Origin: Hygrophila difformis
Lineage: Eukaryota; Streptophyta; Magnoliopsida; Lamiales; Acanthaceae
DNA length: 64,000 nt
Assembly: GCA_030278955.1 (NCBI GenBank)
Contig: JAOANR010000009.1
Coordinates: 39,146,945 to 39,210,944, forward strand
Direction of reading: 5' to 3'
In this document: positions 24,372-36,944 of the stretch, one piece after another
How positions within the stretch are numbered: the first letter of the stretch is position 1
Layout of the letters: the number at the start of each line of letters is the position of its first letter
Position numbers and translations under genes: made by a program
Notes under the pieces: generated by a model
The model's database searches: none
Told to the model about the DNA's origin: nothing
The model's input: only the letters and a program-made list of their open reading frames with translations

Positions 24372-24389
24372 TCCCCGGCAACGGCGCCA
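24372..24389 (-). promoter_or_regulatory. Primer binding site of Athila element E, Asp-tRNA type
   Basis: The minus strand reads TGGCGCCGTTGCCGGGGA. This is the primer site long recognised in Athila elements and is identical to that of F at 34613. It follows the LTR end TTCATCA by a few bases. Confidence 0.93.
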
Positions 24390-24395
24390 AAAACT

Positions 24396-25251
24396 TGATG
24401 AATGATTTTCACTACTCATATTTTACCACAAGCGGATGGTTGTCATCAAGTAATAAAATCGGTGAATAACCGAGTCGATCCACAGGGAATTTCAGAATAT
24501 TGTTTCATTCCGGAGAATATTTTAATTGTTTTTAAGTTTATTAAATATATTTATATATTTTAAAAGAGTTTGTTTAATTCTAGAGTGGATTAAATTAAAA
24601 ATAGTGACATTAAATTTAAAATAAAGCAAGTTAAAATTTTAATTAATAAAAAATATAAATCGGAGATGTTTGTGATATTTTAAATATTGACATCTTTATA
24701 TAAAAGAGAATTTGCATATTGATTTAGCATTTTCCAATGTCTAAAAAGATCAATTTCTTCAAATTTCATTATTTTATAAAGATTAAAAATATAGTAATTT
24801 TCCAAAATTCATATTATACTTAAACAGACTTCATGGAAGCTAATTAAATTATCTAACATTCTGCAATCATCATTCTAGGCCTAAATTTGAGTCTTTCCCA
24901 AGCATACAAATTTTCCTATAGCGATTAAAAGACAGATTTCATTTCCCAAATCAGCGTGCACATGCCAGAATCCATTTTTAATGTAATTTATTTCCAATAC
25001 CGGTACAAAAATTTAGATTCTACTTTTTATCTCTCAATTTAGCAAAGCAGAAACAAGAGAAATTAGATTCTAACATTCTAATATGCAGAATAGTGTAAAT
25101 AATTTAGTAAACATGGTAAAGCTTCAGTAGAAACATGGTAAAATGGATTATATTACTAATATTAGTATGCAGACAAATTAAGATCATTGCCAGATTGCTG
25201 TAAATAATAAAATACAGAAAGATCGATCAACCCAGAATTTAGCAAATTAAT
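24396..25251 (-). mobile_element. 5' LTR of Athila element E, part 1 (primer-site side)
   Basis: Begins TGATGAATGATTTTCACTAC next to the primer site. It carries the U5 sequence familiar from Athila elements (CCACAGGGAATTTCAGAATA at about 24480 on the plus strand). It is interrupted at 25251/25252 by element A and continues at 57148. No coding sequence. Confidence 0.85.
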
Positions 25252-28004
25252 TGTAACACCCCGGTTTTTGGTCACCCAGGTCGGGATGTCACCGCCACAT
25301 CCCCCTAGTAAAACACGGTTTCTACGAGCTTACTAAAGGAATGCAAGGCTATGTATTGCAGTATTTAAAATATTTAAAGCATTCAAAACAGCCCATACGA
25401 TATAATTCGAAAATAATAATATCATAGCGCAGCGGAAATAATTGTTTTAGTATAGTATTGCAGCGGAAAATGTAAATAGGGCCGACATGGCCAAAACACG
25501 GGTTAAACAGGCCCGTTCATAATATAGTCTAATGTACGAATTTAAAAACGATAAGTTTTCCCAAAATGTAATTTCCCCCATGCATGAATATGGTCATGCT
25601 CATTCCACATACTCTGTAAGAAAAGAAAATAAAAATGGTTTGGTCAGCACAACTTGCTGAGTAAGTTAACACAGACATGATCGTAGGGTTTAAAAGTCAT
25701 TCATTTCATAATTAAATAAAAGCATGATAATAACATAATATTCGATTTAATTTAATTAACTATTCAACTTAAAATAAAGCCATAATTTAAATAAAGCATT
25801 CAAATAATTTAATTAGACAACCACATACATTTTAATTTAATTTAATTCTAATTTCCCCCTTACATCCCAGATTTGGTATTTCAAGTATTTCACGATTGCA
25901 TCGCAATCTCAACAAGTTTAGCCGGTAGCCTGGCGGCCGCAACCGTATCAGCCATACCCAGTACCACTCCGGAGCCTCGGGAAACCCATGTGGATATTCT
26001 CGAGAGTGTAGGCTCTATATCTCATGCCGTTTTGGCAATATCATATCTAAATTTCGCGCGGGGTCACAATCGTCCATTAAGGCACGAAGTGAATAGTTAG
26101 GGGGCACCCTGCAGAGCATTCACCCCTAATTTTAATTTATCAAGTTTGTAAGGGGATTTAATTTCAAAAATCTGATTTCAACTTAGTTTATTTAAAAATC
26201 ATATTTCAACTCATTTCAACCCTAAAGGTTAATTTCATGTTTCAACAAGATTTCAAGATTTGACTTCCGGTAAACCACTGTTTACTCTAAAATTCGTCTA
26301 AAATCAGATTAAACTCCAAAAATTCTGACATTTCACTACTGGCTCAGAAACGTCGAGATGAATAACTTTCGTGTTTTAACTTTTTCAATCCGAGATACCG
26401 AAACATGTCAAAAACGTCAAATTTTGCAGAAACACAAATCTGTCCGAATTTCGCAGACCACAGTTTAAAGATATTGAAATCTACCATAGCAAAACAACTC
26501 CAAATTTGATGAAATTTTACAGAGACCATTTTAAGACATTTATCTACAACTTTCATGTTCGGCTAAAGATCTAAATCGGTCTACAACTAATGTCAAAAAC
26601 GTGATCAAGATCGGACCTAAGTTCTGTCAAGAATTTCAAGATCAAATTTCAAGCAGTTCGGTTTCGGTTGGTTTTCGCATATCAATTCGTCTCTTAAAAT
26701 TCTGAAAATTTTACAGTAGATAGATCTATGCCTTAGGAACGTTTTTTGTGTTTTAAGTTTTTCTGTTTGAGGTCGTTTTAAGGTTTGGAAAAATTAGGCA
26801 AAGCTGTTGCATCGGTAAAAACACCATGTTGGCAGATTTTCGATCTCTTCTTAAATCTTTTAGTTTCGAACGTTTTAATTCTTCCCAAAACCATGTAAGG
26901 CTAACTTACAGAGTTGTGAACGTCCGGGATCGTCTATTTCGAAGGCGTGGCTTCCAGTCTACCGTTTCTCCTCTCCGTTCGTCGGGTTCTACGCTCTAGA
27001 TCCAATTCGAGGTGTAGAAGGAAAAAGGAGACGATTAGGATTCGTTTTCGAATCGTATATTGAGCAAGGATTGGATCGAAACTTACCACGACGCTGGAGA
27101 TCTCAGAATTTTCGTCCAACCAGTATTCGCCTTGGTTTCGTGCCTCCGACGACTCCGAAATTAGGGTTTCGAATGTATAGAGAGAGTTGTAAGTTTTGTA
27201 AAAGTGTTCGGGCTTCCAAGGGGGCTTTATTTATAGATAGCTAAGACCTAAGGCGTCCAAGATCTGACCCTAAGGGTCTTGAGTCGAAAGATGTTCAACC
27301 GAAGTCGAAAAATCTGTGTTCGGGCGAGAGATTCACGCAACGGGCGAATCTGTCCGACGGTGCGGCCGTGGCGCGCCCTCCCTTCTTCGACCACGCGGCC
27401 ACCGCGCCAAACTCGCCTGGACTTCGGTCCGGGCGGGTCGTGCGGTCCGTCGTGCCTTTCCTCCTCCCTTTCGGACTTCTATCCCTCTATGCTCCCGTTT
27501 TATGATTTTCGGGGTATCTTCGGGTTTACGAAAGTAGGAACCCCGTATAATTTATGTTTGGGCTCGAATTCTCGAGTTCATTGGTGTCGGATTTCGGTGT
27601 ACAATTTACTTATCCTTAATCAATTTTTTTTATTTAATTAAATTCCTTTAATTCCTTTTTAAGTAAAATCTCATTTCTCATTTCCTTTACTTATTTATTT
27701 ATTTATTTGTTGGATTTCTTTATTTATGATATTTATTGTATTTATTGTTTATTTATTTAATTGTTGTTTTATTTTATGTTGGAAAATTCTCGGGTATTAC
27801 AGTCTACCCTCCTTAAGAATCAACTTCGTCCTCGAAGTTGTGTTACGGCCTTTCTCGTGCTAAGGTTTTTTTTTTGTTTGTTTTGTTATTTTGTGACTGA
27901 ACTTAGAATTAAGACTTCTAAGCTGCCTACGAACCCGGTGAAGGGATCAAGCCATAACGTAGTTCAAAAGTTTACAAAAATGTGCGAAAATAGGTGGTAT
28001 GACA
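25252..28004 (-). mobile_element. 3' LTR of chromovirus A (2753 bp)
   Basis: TGTAACACCCCGG to GGTATGACA. Internal landmarks: a perfect hairpin GATTGC-ATC-GCAATC (25894-25908), one GCCGG cassette unit (25920-25946), a GC-rich block (27340-27460), and a TATA box near 27230 in the minus direction. The small reading frames in this region are not supported as genes. Confidence 0.95.
27228..27235 (-). promoter_or_regulatory. TATA box of LTR A (3' copy)
   Basis: The minus strand reads CTATCTATAAATAAAGC. It lies about 770 bp into the LTR in the transcribed direction, roughly 110 bp downstream of the GC-rich block. Transcription would start near 27200. The identical box in the 5' LTR is at 56364-56371. 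Confidence 0.65.
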
Positions 28005-28020
28005 TCCTCTCCCCCTTAAG
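28005..28020 (-). promoter_or_regulatory. Polypurine tract of chromovirus A
   Basis: The minus strand reads CTTAAGGGGGAGAGGA immediately before the 3' LTR (TGTCATACC). This is the expected plus-strand primer of reverse transcription. Confidence 0.92.
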
Positions 28021-28027
28021 ATTGCAG

Positions 28028-29902
28028 TTATGTCCCCATAACTGTGTCGGTATCGGTTCGGAACAATGTCAGGTAGCGTTCTCTCATGTCGGATTCTACT
28101 TCTCAAGTTGCCGTCTCACTTTCGTGGTTCGACCAAAGAACCTTGATCATTTTGATAGTTTTGTTCCTCATCACTCGTTCCTTAGTGTCGAGAATACGCA
28201 CTGGGACTTCTTTATAAGTCAAATCTTCATCGAGCTCAATTATCTCCGGTTGAAGTACATGTGTCGGGTCCGGCACATACTTTTTTAGTTGTGAGACATG
28301 GAAAACATTGTGAACTCGATCTAATTGTGGCTGTAAAGCCAGTCGGTAGGCTAAAGTTCCGACTCGTTCTAGAATCTCATAAGGTCCTATGTATCGAGGA
28401 CTCAACTTTCCTCGTTTGCCAAAGCGCATCACCCCCTTCACGGGTGATATCTTTAGCATGACCCTATCTCCCACTTGGAATTCTAGGTCTCGTCATCTCA
28501 CGTCGGCATAACGGTCTTGTGCGGCTTTCATTTTTCCTTGAATCACCTTGATTTGTTGAGCCATGTCTTCGATAAGTTGTGGTCCCACTACCACCGACTT
28601 ATCGTTTTCTTCCCAGCTCAACGGACTTCGGCACTTTCATCCATACAACGCCTCGAAAGGTGCCATGCCAATGCTAGCATTGTAGCTATTATTATAAGAG
28701 AATTCGATTAAGGGTAAATGGGATTCCCAATTTCCCTTAAATTCCAACACGCATGCTCTCAGCATGTCTTCTAGTGTTTGGATTGTTCTCTCGGTTTGAC
28801 CATCCGTCATTGGGTGGAATGCGGTGCTCATTTTAATTTGAGTACCGAGAGCCTTTTGTAACTCCATCCAAAAGTGAGAGACAAATCTACTGTCTCTATC
28901 GGAAATGATGTCATGTGGTACTCCATGTCGTCGTACCACATTATCAATGTAGGTTCGGGCCAATTGGTCCATAGTCCACGTGTCCTTCATCGGGATAAAT
29001 ATGGCTGTCTTCGTTAGCCTATCCACAATCACCCAAATCTTGTTCATGCCTTTAGGTGATCGGGGTAATCCCGAGACAAAATCCATTGAGATGCTATCCC
29101 ACTTCCAACTTGGAATCTCTAGTGGTTGCATCCGTCCTAGGGGTTTATGTCGCACTGCCTTGACCCTTTGGCAGGTGAGACATTTCACCACGAAATTTGC
29201 CACTTCCTTCTTCATTCCCGGCCACCAATAGATCTTCTTCAGATCTTTGTATAGCTTGTCACCTCCGGGATGTACGGAATATGGCGTGTTGTGCCCTTCC
29301 TCCATCAACCTTTGCTTCAATTCGGCACACTTCTGAGGCACACACCATCTCCCTTTAAAACGGATGCTTCCATCCTCGTGGACAGCAAATCCTATTGCCC
29401 TTCATTCGGCAATATACCCCCTTATCTTCTCCAATTTCGCGTCGCCCGGTTGAGCGAGTCGAATCTCGTCCAATATTGGAGTTTCTACGACCATGGCATT
29501 GATCGTTTCACCCACTGTGCCAGGATGCACAAGTTCTAACTCCAATCTTGCCAACTCCATGTACAATGCCGGCGGAATTACCAACGAGTTCGTCACATGT
29601 TGGGTTTTCCGGCTTAGGGCATCGGCTACCACATTCGCCTGCCCCTCGTGGTATGCTATCTCTAAATCGTAGTCTTTAATAAGTTCCAACCACCTTCGCT
29701 GTCTCAAATTCAACTCCTTCTGAGTGAATATATACTTCAAGCTCTTGTGGTCGGTGAACATTCGACACTTCCGCCCATAAAGATAATGTCTCCATATCTT
29801 TAGAGAGAAAACGACCGCTGCCAACTCCAGGTCATGTGTCGGATAATTCTCCTCGTGAGGTTTCAGTTGGCGTGATGCATACGCTACGACTCTCGAGTCT
29901 TG
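28028..29902 (-). pseudogene. Chromovirus A: RNase H, integrase and chromodomain-like tail
   Basis: Picks up in RNase H right after the F insertion with [20 protein letters not shown] and [20 protein letters not shown]. Integrase follows: zinc region [20 protein letters not shown] and CLTCQRVKA; core [25 protein letters not shown] and [17 protein letters not shown]. The C-terminal GKLSPRYIGPYEILERVG leads to a chromodomain-like segment (ILDTKERVMRNKTIKMIKV, LWSNHESETAT). In-frame TGA stops sit at about 29402 (after GYIAE), 28637 (YG then KCRSPL), 28498 (in DVR-RDLEF) and 28103, where TGG of the chromodomain has become TGA. The tail is the basis for calling A a Del/Tekay-like chromovirus. Confidence 0.93.
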
Positions 29903-30189
29903 TGATAATGGCCAAAACTGACCATTATTTCCAATCCATTTCCGTGTGTGAGACGGACATTTTGATCGTGTTTCCATCTTATTTTAATAAGAAAGCAGTT
30001 GAATTTGACAGATTAATGCTAGTTTGTAAAAACATCGAGCCGGTAATAAAAAGACACAAAATATGCAATTTTTAATTGTATTTGTGTTAGAAAAATTCAA
30101 AAACATGAAAAAAGGAAAAAGAAAAGAAAAAGGAAGAAAGATGGGAAAAAGATCAAAAATCCCACAACTGAAATTTGGTCAAGTGTTGA

Positions 30190-30592
30190 AACACAATTCG
30201 AATTGTGCAATTCGAATTAATTCGAATTGCACACAATTCGAATTGTTGAAGAGAACAAGAAGTGGTTAAGTGTTGGGAAGGGATGCAGAAGAGCTAATTC
30301 GAATTACTATGGCCAATTCGAGTTAATTCGAATTGGCTTGAATAATTCGAATTAGGGAATGAAGAGAAGAAGATGCAATTCGAATTGTCCAATTCGAATT
30401 AATTCGAATTGGCACAAACAATTCGAATTGCCAACAGATGCAAAGAAGCCAAGAAACCCTCATCCAATTCGAGAAAAGACCAATTCGAATTCTTCACAAC
30501 AATTCGAATTGACAACTGAAGGCCACATTTCCAGCTCAAGGAAGAAATCTCACAATTCGAATTAATTCGAATTGGATGAGATAATTCGAACT
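30190..30592 (+). repeat. AATTCGAATT palindrome array in U3 of F
   Basis: About fifteen exact copies of the 10-bp palindrome, plus variants. They recur as modules of one site, a 4-9 bp spacer, a tandem pair (AATTCGAATTAATTCGAATT), another spacer and one site. Some spacers are complementary across the pair (GTGC/GCAC), giving extended inverted repeats of 40-55 bp. The block ends about 75 bp upstream of the TATA box. Confidence 0.95.
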
Positions 30593-30664
30593 TCACTCAA
30601 AAATCCATCAAAAGCTGTGGAGCATGAGCACAACATTGGTGGGCCTAGGGTTTCGAAATTTGTC

Positions 30665-30671
30665 TATAAAA
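30665..30671 (+). promoter_or_regulatory. TATA box of LTR F (5' copy)
   Basis: GTCTATAAAAGCAGACC, a consensus plant TATA box. Transcription would start near 30695. The 3' LTR copy is at 46526-46532. Confidence 0.8.
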
Positions 30672-31526
30672 GCAGACCTTCCACAACAGAGCAAAGAGAG
30701 GAAGAATTTAACCAAAAAGCAGCTGGGACAAAAGAATAGCAGGAGGTTCCACACCCCTTAAGGGTTAGGTAGGTAGTTTAGTTTAGTTTAGTTTAGTTTA
30801 CTTTCCTTGCAAGTAGTATAGTGTTTACATGCTTTTGATCTTAGTATAGTGTAGAAGCAGTTTGTGTAACCCTTAGAGTAGCCATTTCCAGAATTTTTTT
30901 TACATGCTTTCTAGTTAAAATAAACCCTACCCTCAAGTTAATGATGGTTTTGGGTTCTTTGTTTTGCTTTCAAAGTGTCAATACAAGAAAAATTTCCAGA
31001 AATTGTGTTATTCATGTGTTTTGGCACCCTTTAATGCTTTCTTTAGAAATAAATGCTTAGCATGTTTGTTTGTTTCAACTAGGTTACATTTATTATGTCC
31101 TAGTTGACATTCAAACTTAATAAATGCATGTTTGGTGGGTTTTTGGCTTGATTTTGTGCCTTAGAGCCTCAAATAAGTGTTCTTAGGTTTTAGACGTTTT
31201 TAGGATCTGTTAGAATTTACCTTTATGCCTTATTTTCCTGCCTTGTTTTTATTTTATGCTGCCTTAGATAACTTGAGTGTTCTTAGTTTATTCATGTAGT
31301 TCTTAGATAACTAGATGTTTTAGGTTCTCTGATCTTTGAATCCTTTGTTTGTAGTAATAGGGTTTAAATCTTGCCAATACCCACTGGACATGTGTTTGTT
31401 TATTTCTTGAAAACCTCACTAGGGTGGCTGTGAAGTGACATTGATGTGAGATGAGGGATTTGGTAAATCTAAACCCATCATTAACCGCACAGTGTACACC
31501 TAACCCATACTTGTGAGAACAAAAAT

Positions 31527-32000
31527 TATTATTGTTCAAAAATGTGATTCGAAATGAGGCAATTCGAATTGTCTCGAATTGCCTGAGAAATTCAAATTGC
31601 ACACCAAAAATTATTCTCATGTGGTCTCCAACAATTCGAATTCTCTAATTCGAATTGATTCAAACAATTCGAATTGGCGTGAGAAATCACATTGTATTGC
31701 ATACCACCCATTCATGCCTTGGTTTATTTCTTCATCTCTAACCAATTCGAATTATGCAATTCGAATTAATTCGAATTGCTGGACAATTCGAATTCACCCT
31801 TCCCCTTGAGGTATATGCCTTAGTCAATTTTGAGCAAGGAAAGGACTTCATCAATTCGAGTTGTCCAATTCGAATTAATTCGAATTGCTCAACAATTCGA
31901 ATTAGATGATATCTCATTCCTTTGCAAGGATTAATTGGGTAAGATCATACTTCATTCTTCATGCATTCTCAATTCGAATTGCCCCAGTAATTCGAATTGA
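31527..32000 (+). repeat. AATTCGAATT palindrome array in R/U5 of F
   Basis: Four to five further modules of the same one-pair-one layout, downstream of the promoter, so they would be present in the transcript and could fold into long stems there. Present again in the 3' LTR (about 47405-47875), with a few point differences. Confidence 0.93.
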
Positions 32001-34303
32001 ACTATTCCTTCTATTTTGAAAACTCCAAAAATATTTTTTCTTCCATGATTTGTGTAAGTTGCATGGATGTATTGGGCCTAGGCCAAATTCATCTGATTTC
32101 TATCCATTACACATTTCAACCCATTAGTGTCCATTTATTGTGTGCTTAACACCCACACAATACCAAAAATATTTTCTTACCTTTATGTTTTTCTCTTTCA
32201 TTGTGTGTATGAACGGATAATGAGAAACACCACAGATTAATGTTGGTGAAAGGTCCCTTCACAGGGATATCGATTAACCTGTCTTCTGTGTGTAAAACAT
32301 TATCTGTTATTTTGCATGATCTGGTTAGTGGTTGGTGGAAGCTTCGGCGAGCGTTCTCTTCACTAAGAGTTTCGATTAGTCACTCAGCCAATTCCTAATC
32401 AGATACAGTTTTAATTTTCCTTATCTTAATTTCTCAACCTGAATTCAAGTTGCAATGGTATTAACTGATGTCGACCAACATCAGTTAAGACATATTACAG
32501 CAAGAAATATGTGGGTTTTTTCTTCCACTCACAGACAAAAGAAAACTAAATGACGGCGGTCACCGTTGTTTGGAATTCTTTCTGTCTAAAATCAGTCATC
32601 TGGGAAAATTGGGAACCGGACAGCAGATGTTTGCAGTCCGGAAAACCCCAACTATCTCTGGCACTCTTTTTAGCTGATTTCTTCTCATCTCAGGCTAATT
32701 CACATTTGTGTATCGCATTCTGTTTAACCCCACCATATATTTTGGGGTACTTTATTTTCCTTTTCATATACTTGTATGCATGATACTATTATGTAGATGT
32801 TCTGGTCTTATTGCTATTTTGGGGATCCTTCCCCTTGGACACAGAAGTCTTGATTTAAATCAGATGCTGCATAATAAATTCCAACAAAAAAAAATTCCTT
32901 TATAAAATCCGGATCTGAGTAAGGGATAAATTCAACAGTTATGACTAATTCATATTCCACTGGGGGTTAATTTTGAGAGCTTCGAAGCAGAGTCAGCGAT
33001 TAGGTCTCATCTAGACTGAAAGGATCTGTGTTTTAATTGAGAGTTTAGTACCTGTCTAGGGAATGATTTTCAAATATTCATTTGCTTCTCAAAAGTGCTG
33101 TGTGTTGGAAATCTGATATTAGATATCGCATTAAATCAATATCCACTTGGGTGTAGATGAGATGTGATAAATAATACTAGAGGAACAACATATAGGCCTT
33201 GGTGAATTTCTAAGGTATGGTTGAGTATTCCTTCGATTACTATCTTCTTCTGCCAAAGTCTAGAATTGAGTCTTGAGTGAGTACATCCGGAATAGGTTCA
33301 TTTATGGATCTGTTTCATTTAGTTTGTATCTCATAACTACCCAGATGTTGTAAGCCCTGTGGCTTATTGATATCTCGGGGGTTCTTGATCTGCATCTGGT
33401 CACCAAGACCAGGGGCTCTTTTATACTAACGGAAAGAGACGTTTTTAACGCTTCCGAGTGATAGATTTAAATGCTTTCTTTACAGCGTTCTTACTGCTTC
33501 CCTTTAAAATGCTTTCATAGAGGTCACTCGGAAGAATTAGGGGCTGTCCATCTGTTAAAAGGTTTGAGAGTTATGGAATGGTTTGGGGCTTGTTTTGAAA
33601 CTTTGGGTGTGATATGGGGGAATGATAGGAGTACTTGGCACGTCAACTAATGATTTGTCAGGTGTTGCTTGTCCACCACAGATGAATAATACGCCTTAGC
33701 ATGGCCATGTGAGGGCAGTTGTGAGTCTGTGGTATCTTAGAAATTGAGGTCGTAAGAGCATGTAAATTCTCACCGTAAGTACCTGTCTGTTAAAGGGAAC
33801 AAGGTGTAGAAAGCATGAGAATTAGCTAACTGGAGGATTATCCCAAGCTAAGATCTGTGTATAAAAAAATGGGAGTTTAATTGTGTTTCATCTGAATCTT
33901 GTCCAATCTTTATTATTTCCTCCCTGTCCCTTCTGTCATATTTAAACCTGCTTTCTAGATAGTGTAGCATAATTTTATATTGCTTTCGTAGTATAGATTT
34001 AATTGCTTTCTTCGATCTAGTTTACCATGCTTTGTAGAATAATTTTTACTGCTTTCATGATCTGGTTTAATTTATGTCAAGTAGTTGTTAGAAACCCTTG
34101 CAAAACTTGAATCGAGTAACCGAGTGGAAAATCTTAGTAAACGACGTGGGCCCTGCTTCCATCGCACATCCTCCAATGAACGATCCGGTACTTACTATAA
34201 ATTACTGCAATTTTTGACTCCGTGCGCTTTCGGGAGCACAGTTTCTTGACACGAGTAAATAAAAACATAATATTTTGGGAAAATACTCATACAGTGGGAA
34301 GAT

Positions 34304-34440
34304 GTTCAAAAGCTTCATGGCAGGTGCTTTCGTGACATGAAATTATGAGAAGTATCATGGCGCAGATACCAGGGACTTTCAGGGTGACAGACTGAAGGTC
34401 AATGCCGGTTGCACCGTGATATTTGTCAAAAGTTTCATGG
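34304..34440 (+). repeat. Duplicated LTR-end/primer-site segments inside LTR F
   Basis: The LTR terminus GTCAAAAGTTTCATGG (34600-34615) has copies at 34425-34440 (exact) and 34304-34320 (diverged). The sequence after the middle copy (GGGGAGGA, CAGCGCCGTTT) matches the primer site and leader downstream of the true terminus. Former primer-site sequence, minus CCGTTGCC, is thus now embedded in the LTR. Also present in the 3' LTR (about 50170-50340). Confidence 0.85.
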
Positions 34441-34612
34441 CGGGGAGGACCACAGCGCCGTTTGAGATTAAAACACCCCACATGAGTAATAAAAAGGGAA
34501 ATTTTAATATATCCTTAAACCCCTTCCCTAAATCATAACTCTTTTCATTTAATAATCCAAACCTGATATTTCAGAAAAATACTTGTGTTAATGAAACTCG
34601 TCAAAAGTTTCA

Positions 34613-34630
34613 TGGCGCCGTTGCCGGGGA
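34613..34630 (+). promoter_or_regulatory. Primer binding site of F, Asp-tRNA type
   Basis: TGGCGCCGTTGCCGGGGA directly after the LTR end CA. Identical to the primer site of E, which supports placing F with Athila elements. Confidence 0.95.
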
Positions 34631-34721
34631 GGATGCAGCGCCGTTTACTAGGAGAATTACACTCCTGATTTACTCATAGATAGTTTTTGTATATACTATC
34701 AAACCATCACTAACTTGGGGA

Positions 34722-36944
34722 TTGTACAGGTACTGTCAAAATCTTGATACCAACTGCTTATGCAGGAGGAGGAGCACATTGCCGGAGCTACCGTTCGATC
34801 TAGAAATAGAAAGGACCGCTCGCCAACTGAGGGCAGAAGCCAGAAGACGGAAAGAGCAGGAGCGTCGGACCCGCACTTCACCTGAAACATCGAGCAGCGA
34901 TCTATCAGACATGGCAGATAACCAGAACATTCCCCCGATCTTACCCATAGACCAACCACCAAATAACCCTGGTAATGGAGCTGACGGAGGAATGGTAGAA
35001 CATCCTAATCGTGCCAACGAAGAGGAGAATCTACCAAATCCCAATCAGCAACAGTACCAGCAATTCCACCAACAACCACCACCACCCTTAAACCAATTTC
35101 ACCAAAACCAAAACATACCAAACCAACAATACCAAAACCAAGCTTTCAACCCAGCTCGGTTTCAGAACAACCCACAAGATCCACATGACTTCCAGCAATT
35201 TCCCAACTACCACCAACAGTACCAGAACCAAGCTGAACAAGGAAATCAACAACAGCAGCAAGCAGCAGACTTCATGCAACCAATAGTAGAGCCCTATCTG
35301 GATGGACCTGGGAGAGCACACTTTCCTGCACGCAATTTCGAGCTCAAACCGGCACTCATTAATTTGGTGCAAAACAATCAGTTCTGCGGTGCAAATCATG
35401 AGGACCCTCATGATCATCTCCAGACCTTCCTGGAGCTCTACGACACGATCAAAAATCAGGGAGTCTCTCCTGATGCTATAAGGCTAATGTTGTTTCCATT
35501 TTCTTTGTATAGTGGTGCCAGGGACTGGTATAAGTCATTGCCTATCAATTAGAGGAGCACTTGGGCAGACTTGGTGAGGAGCTTTTTGCTGAAGTATTTT
35601 CCAGAATCAAAGATTGAGGAAGGACGAGCTAAAATTGGAGATTTTAAAATGAAGCCAGACGAGTCATTATATGATGCGAAAGAAAGATTCTTGGGCCTCA
35701 TCAGGCGATGCCCCCAACACGGGTACGCACCATGGGAGCAATTGAGGAAATTCTACGGAGGACTCACCCATCCATGGAGAACAATGTTAGACGCTGCTGG
35801 TGGACGACATTTACTCCACATACCTATGGACCAAGCTTGGGAGAAGATTGAGACAATGTCTGTCAACAGATCCATCCTAAACACAGATGATAGGAAGGAG
35901 GATCCTCCTAGAAAAGTCTTTGCTGTAAGTAAAGGGAAAACAGATTTTGAAAAATTGCAAGAACAGGTAGCTGCGATACAGCTGAGCCAGGATAAAGGGA
36001 AGGGAATAGACGCTTCCCAGGCAGGAACCTCATCAAACCAAGTTCAAACACAGCAATCGGGAGTTGTCTGTGGGCTGTGTCAGGGACCTCATCCAACTGA
36101 TACATGCCAACAGATAGCTACCAAGAGTTGTAATTATGCCGGGAACTACCAAAATCGCCATCCCAATCTCTCCTATTCCAACAACAATGCACTTAATGTG
36201 CATTTGTTGCAGCCAAACCAGCCCAACCAGTTCGCAAATCAAAACCCACAGCAAAACTTCAGACCTCAGAATCAAGGATTCGTCCAGCAAAGAGTGCAGA
36301 ACTTTCAAAATCAGAATCAGAATTTCCAACCTCATATCCAACAGAGGCCTAATCAGAACCAAGGCCAGAATTTCCAGAATTTCCAATCCCAACCTGATCA
36401 GAATCAACAATATAACCAAAGGCCACCATCTCGTCTGGAGAATCTGATGACTGAGTTTATAGCCAACCAGAAGGATATAAACCAACAACTGCAGTCATCA
36501 ATCAAGAATGTGGAGACGCAAGTCACCCAATTGGCCAAGGAACTGCAGAACAGGGGGAATGGAACACTTTGAAGCAGTACTGAAGCTAACCCGCAGTGTA
36601 AAGCAATCACATTGCGGGGAGGCAAGACTCTAAAAGGAATTGTTGGACATGGAAAAGAGACGGCCGAGGAGGAAAAGGATCCAGTGGAGGGTGAAAAAGA
36701 AAATGAAAGGATTGAAGGAGGAGACGGTATTGGACTGGTCGAGGACAAATCAGAAACAGCTATTCCGCAGGCTGAAGCTGCAAAGGGAGCTGAAAAGGGT
36801 AGGGTTGAAGGTACAACTTCCTTCTCTTTACCACCAAAAACAAACAATAATAAGTACATGCCAAGGGTGCCAAACCCAGCACGTCTTAAAAATAAGGAAC
36901 ATGACCTTAAATTTAAGAAATTTCTAGAACGGTTAAGTCTGTAG
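34722..36944 (+). pseudogene. Element F gag, two nonsense codons and a frameshift at the end
   Basis: The frame opens without ATG after an acceptor-like TTGTACAG (34722-34729). Its first recognisable block LPFDLEIERTARQLRAEARR matches E; the first ATG is 34911 (MADNQNIPPILPI). A Gln/Asn-rich segment follows, then capsid blocks FELKPALINLVQNNQFCGAN, FPFSLYSGARDWYKSLPIN and GLIRRCPQHGYAPWEQLRKF. The zinc-binding motif CGLCQGPHPTDTC, a second Q/N-rich region and CKAITLRGGKTLKG come after. In-frame TAG at 35550-35552 and TGA at 36570-36572. A frameshift near 36930 separates it from the protease. All three are disabling. Confidence 0.9.

Larger units (their letters stand above)
29903..34612 (+). 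mobile_element. 5' LTR of F (4710 bp)
   Basis: U3 of about 760 bp holds AATTCGAATT palindromes and a TATA box at 30665. Everything after about 30700 is R/U5, unusually long at about 3.9 kb. It includes a second palindrome block (31527-32000), a four-fold GTTTA tandem (30777-30800) and a terminal segment where the LTR end/primer-site junction has been duplicated (34304-34440). Reading frames at 30063, 30359, 31303 and 32550 recur in the 3' copy only because the LTRs are near-identical; none resembles a protein. Confidence 0.95.

Noticed and set aside
30190..30592. AATTCGAATT arrays as heat-shock elements
   Set aside because: Canonical heat-shock elements need GAA and TTC spaced by two bases; here TTCGAA is fused and GAATTAATTC has a four-base gap.
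30063..32905. Open frames inside LTR F (for example 30063, 30359, 31303, 32550)
   Set aside because: They recur in the 3' LTR only because the LTRs are copies. Low-complexity translations of AATTCGAATT repeats or no protein character.
36033..36488. Antisense frames over gag-pol of F (for example 36033-36488, 37324-37815)
   Set aside because: Shadows of the real plus-strand frames; translations are biased by the Gln/Asn-rich gag sequence.
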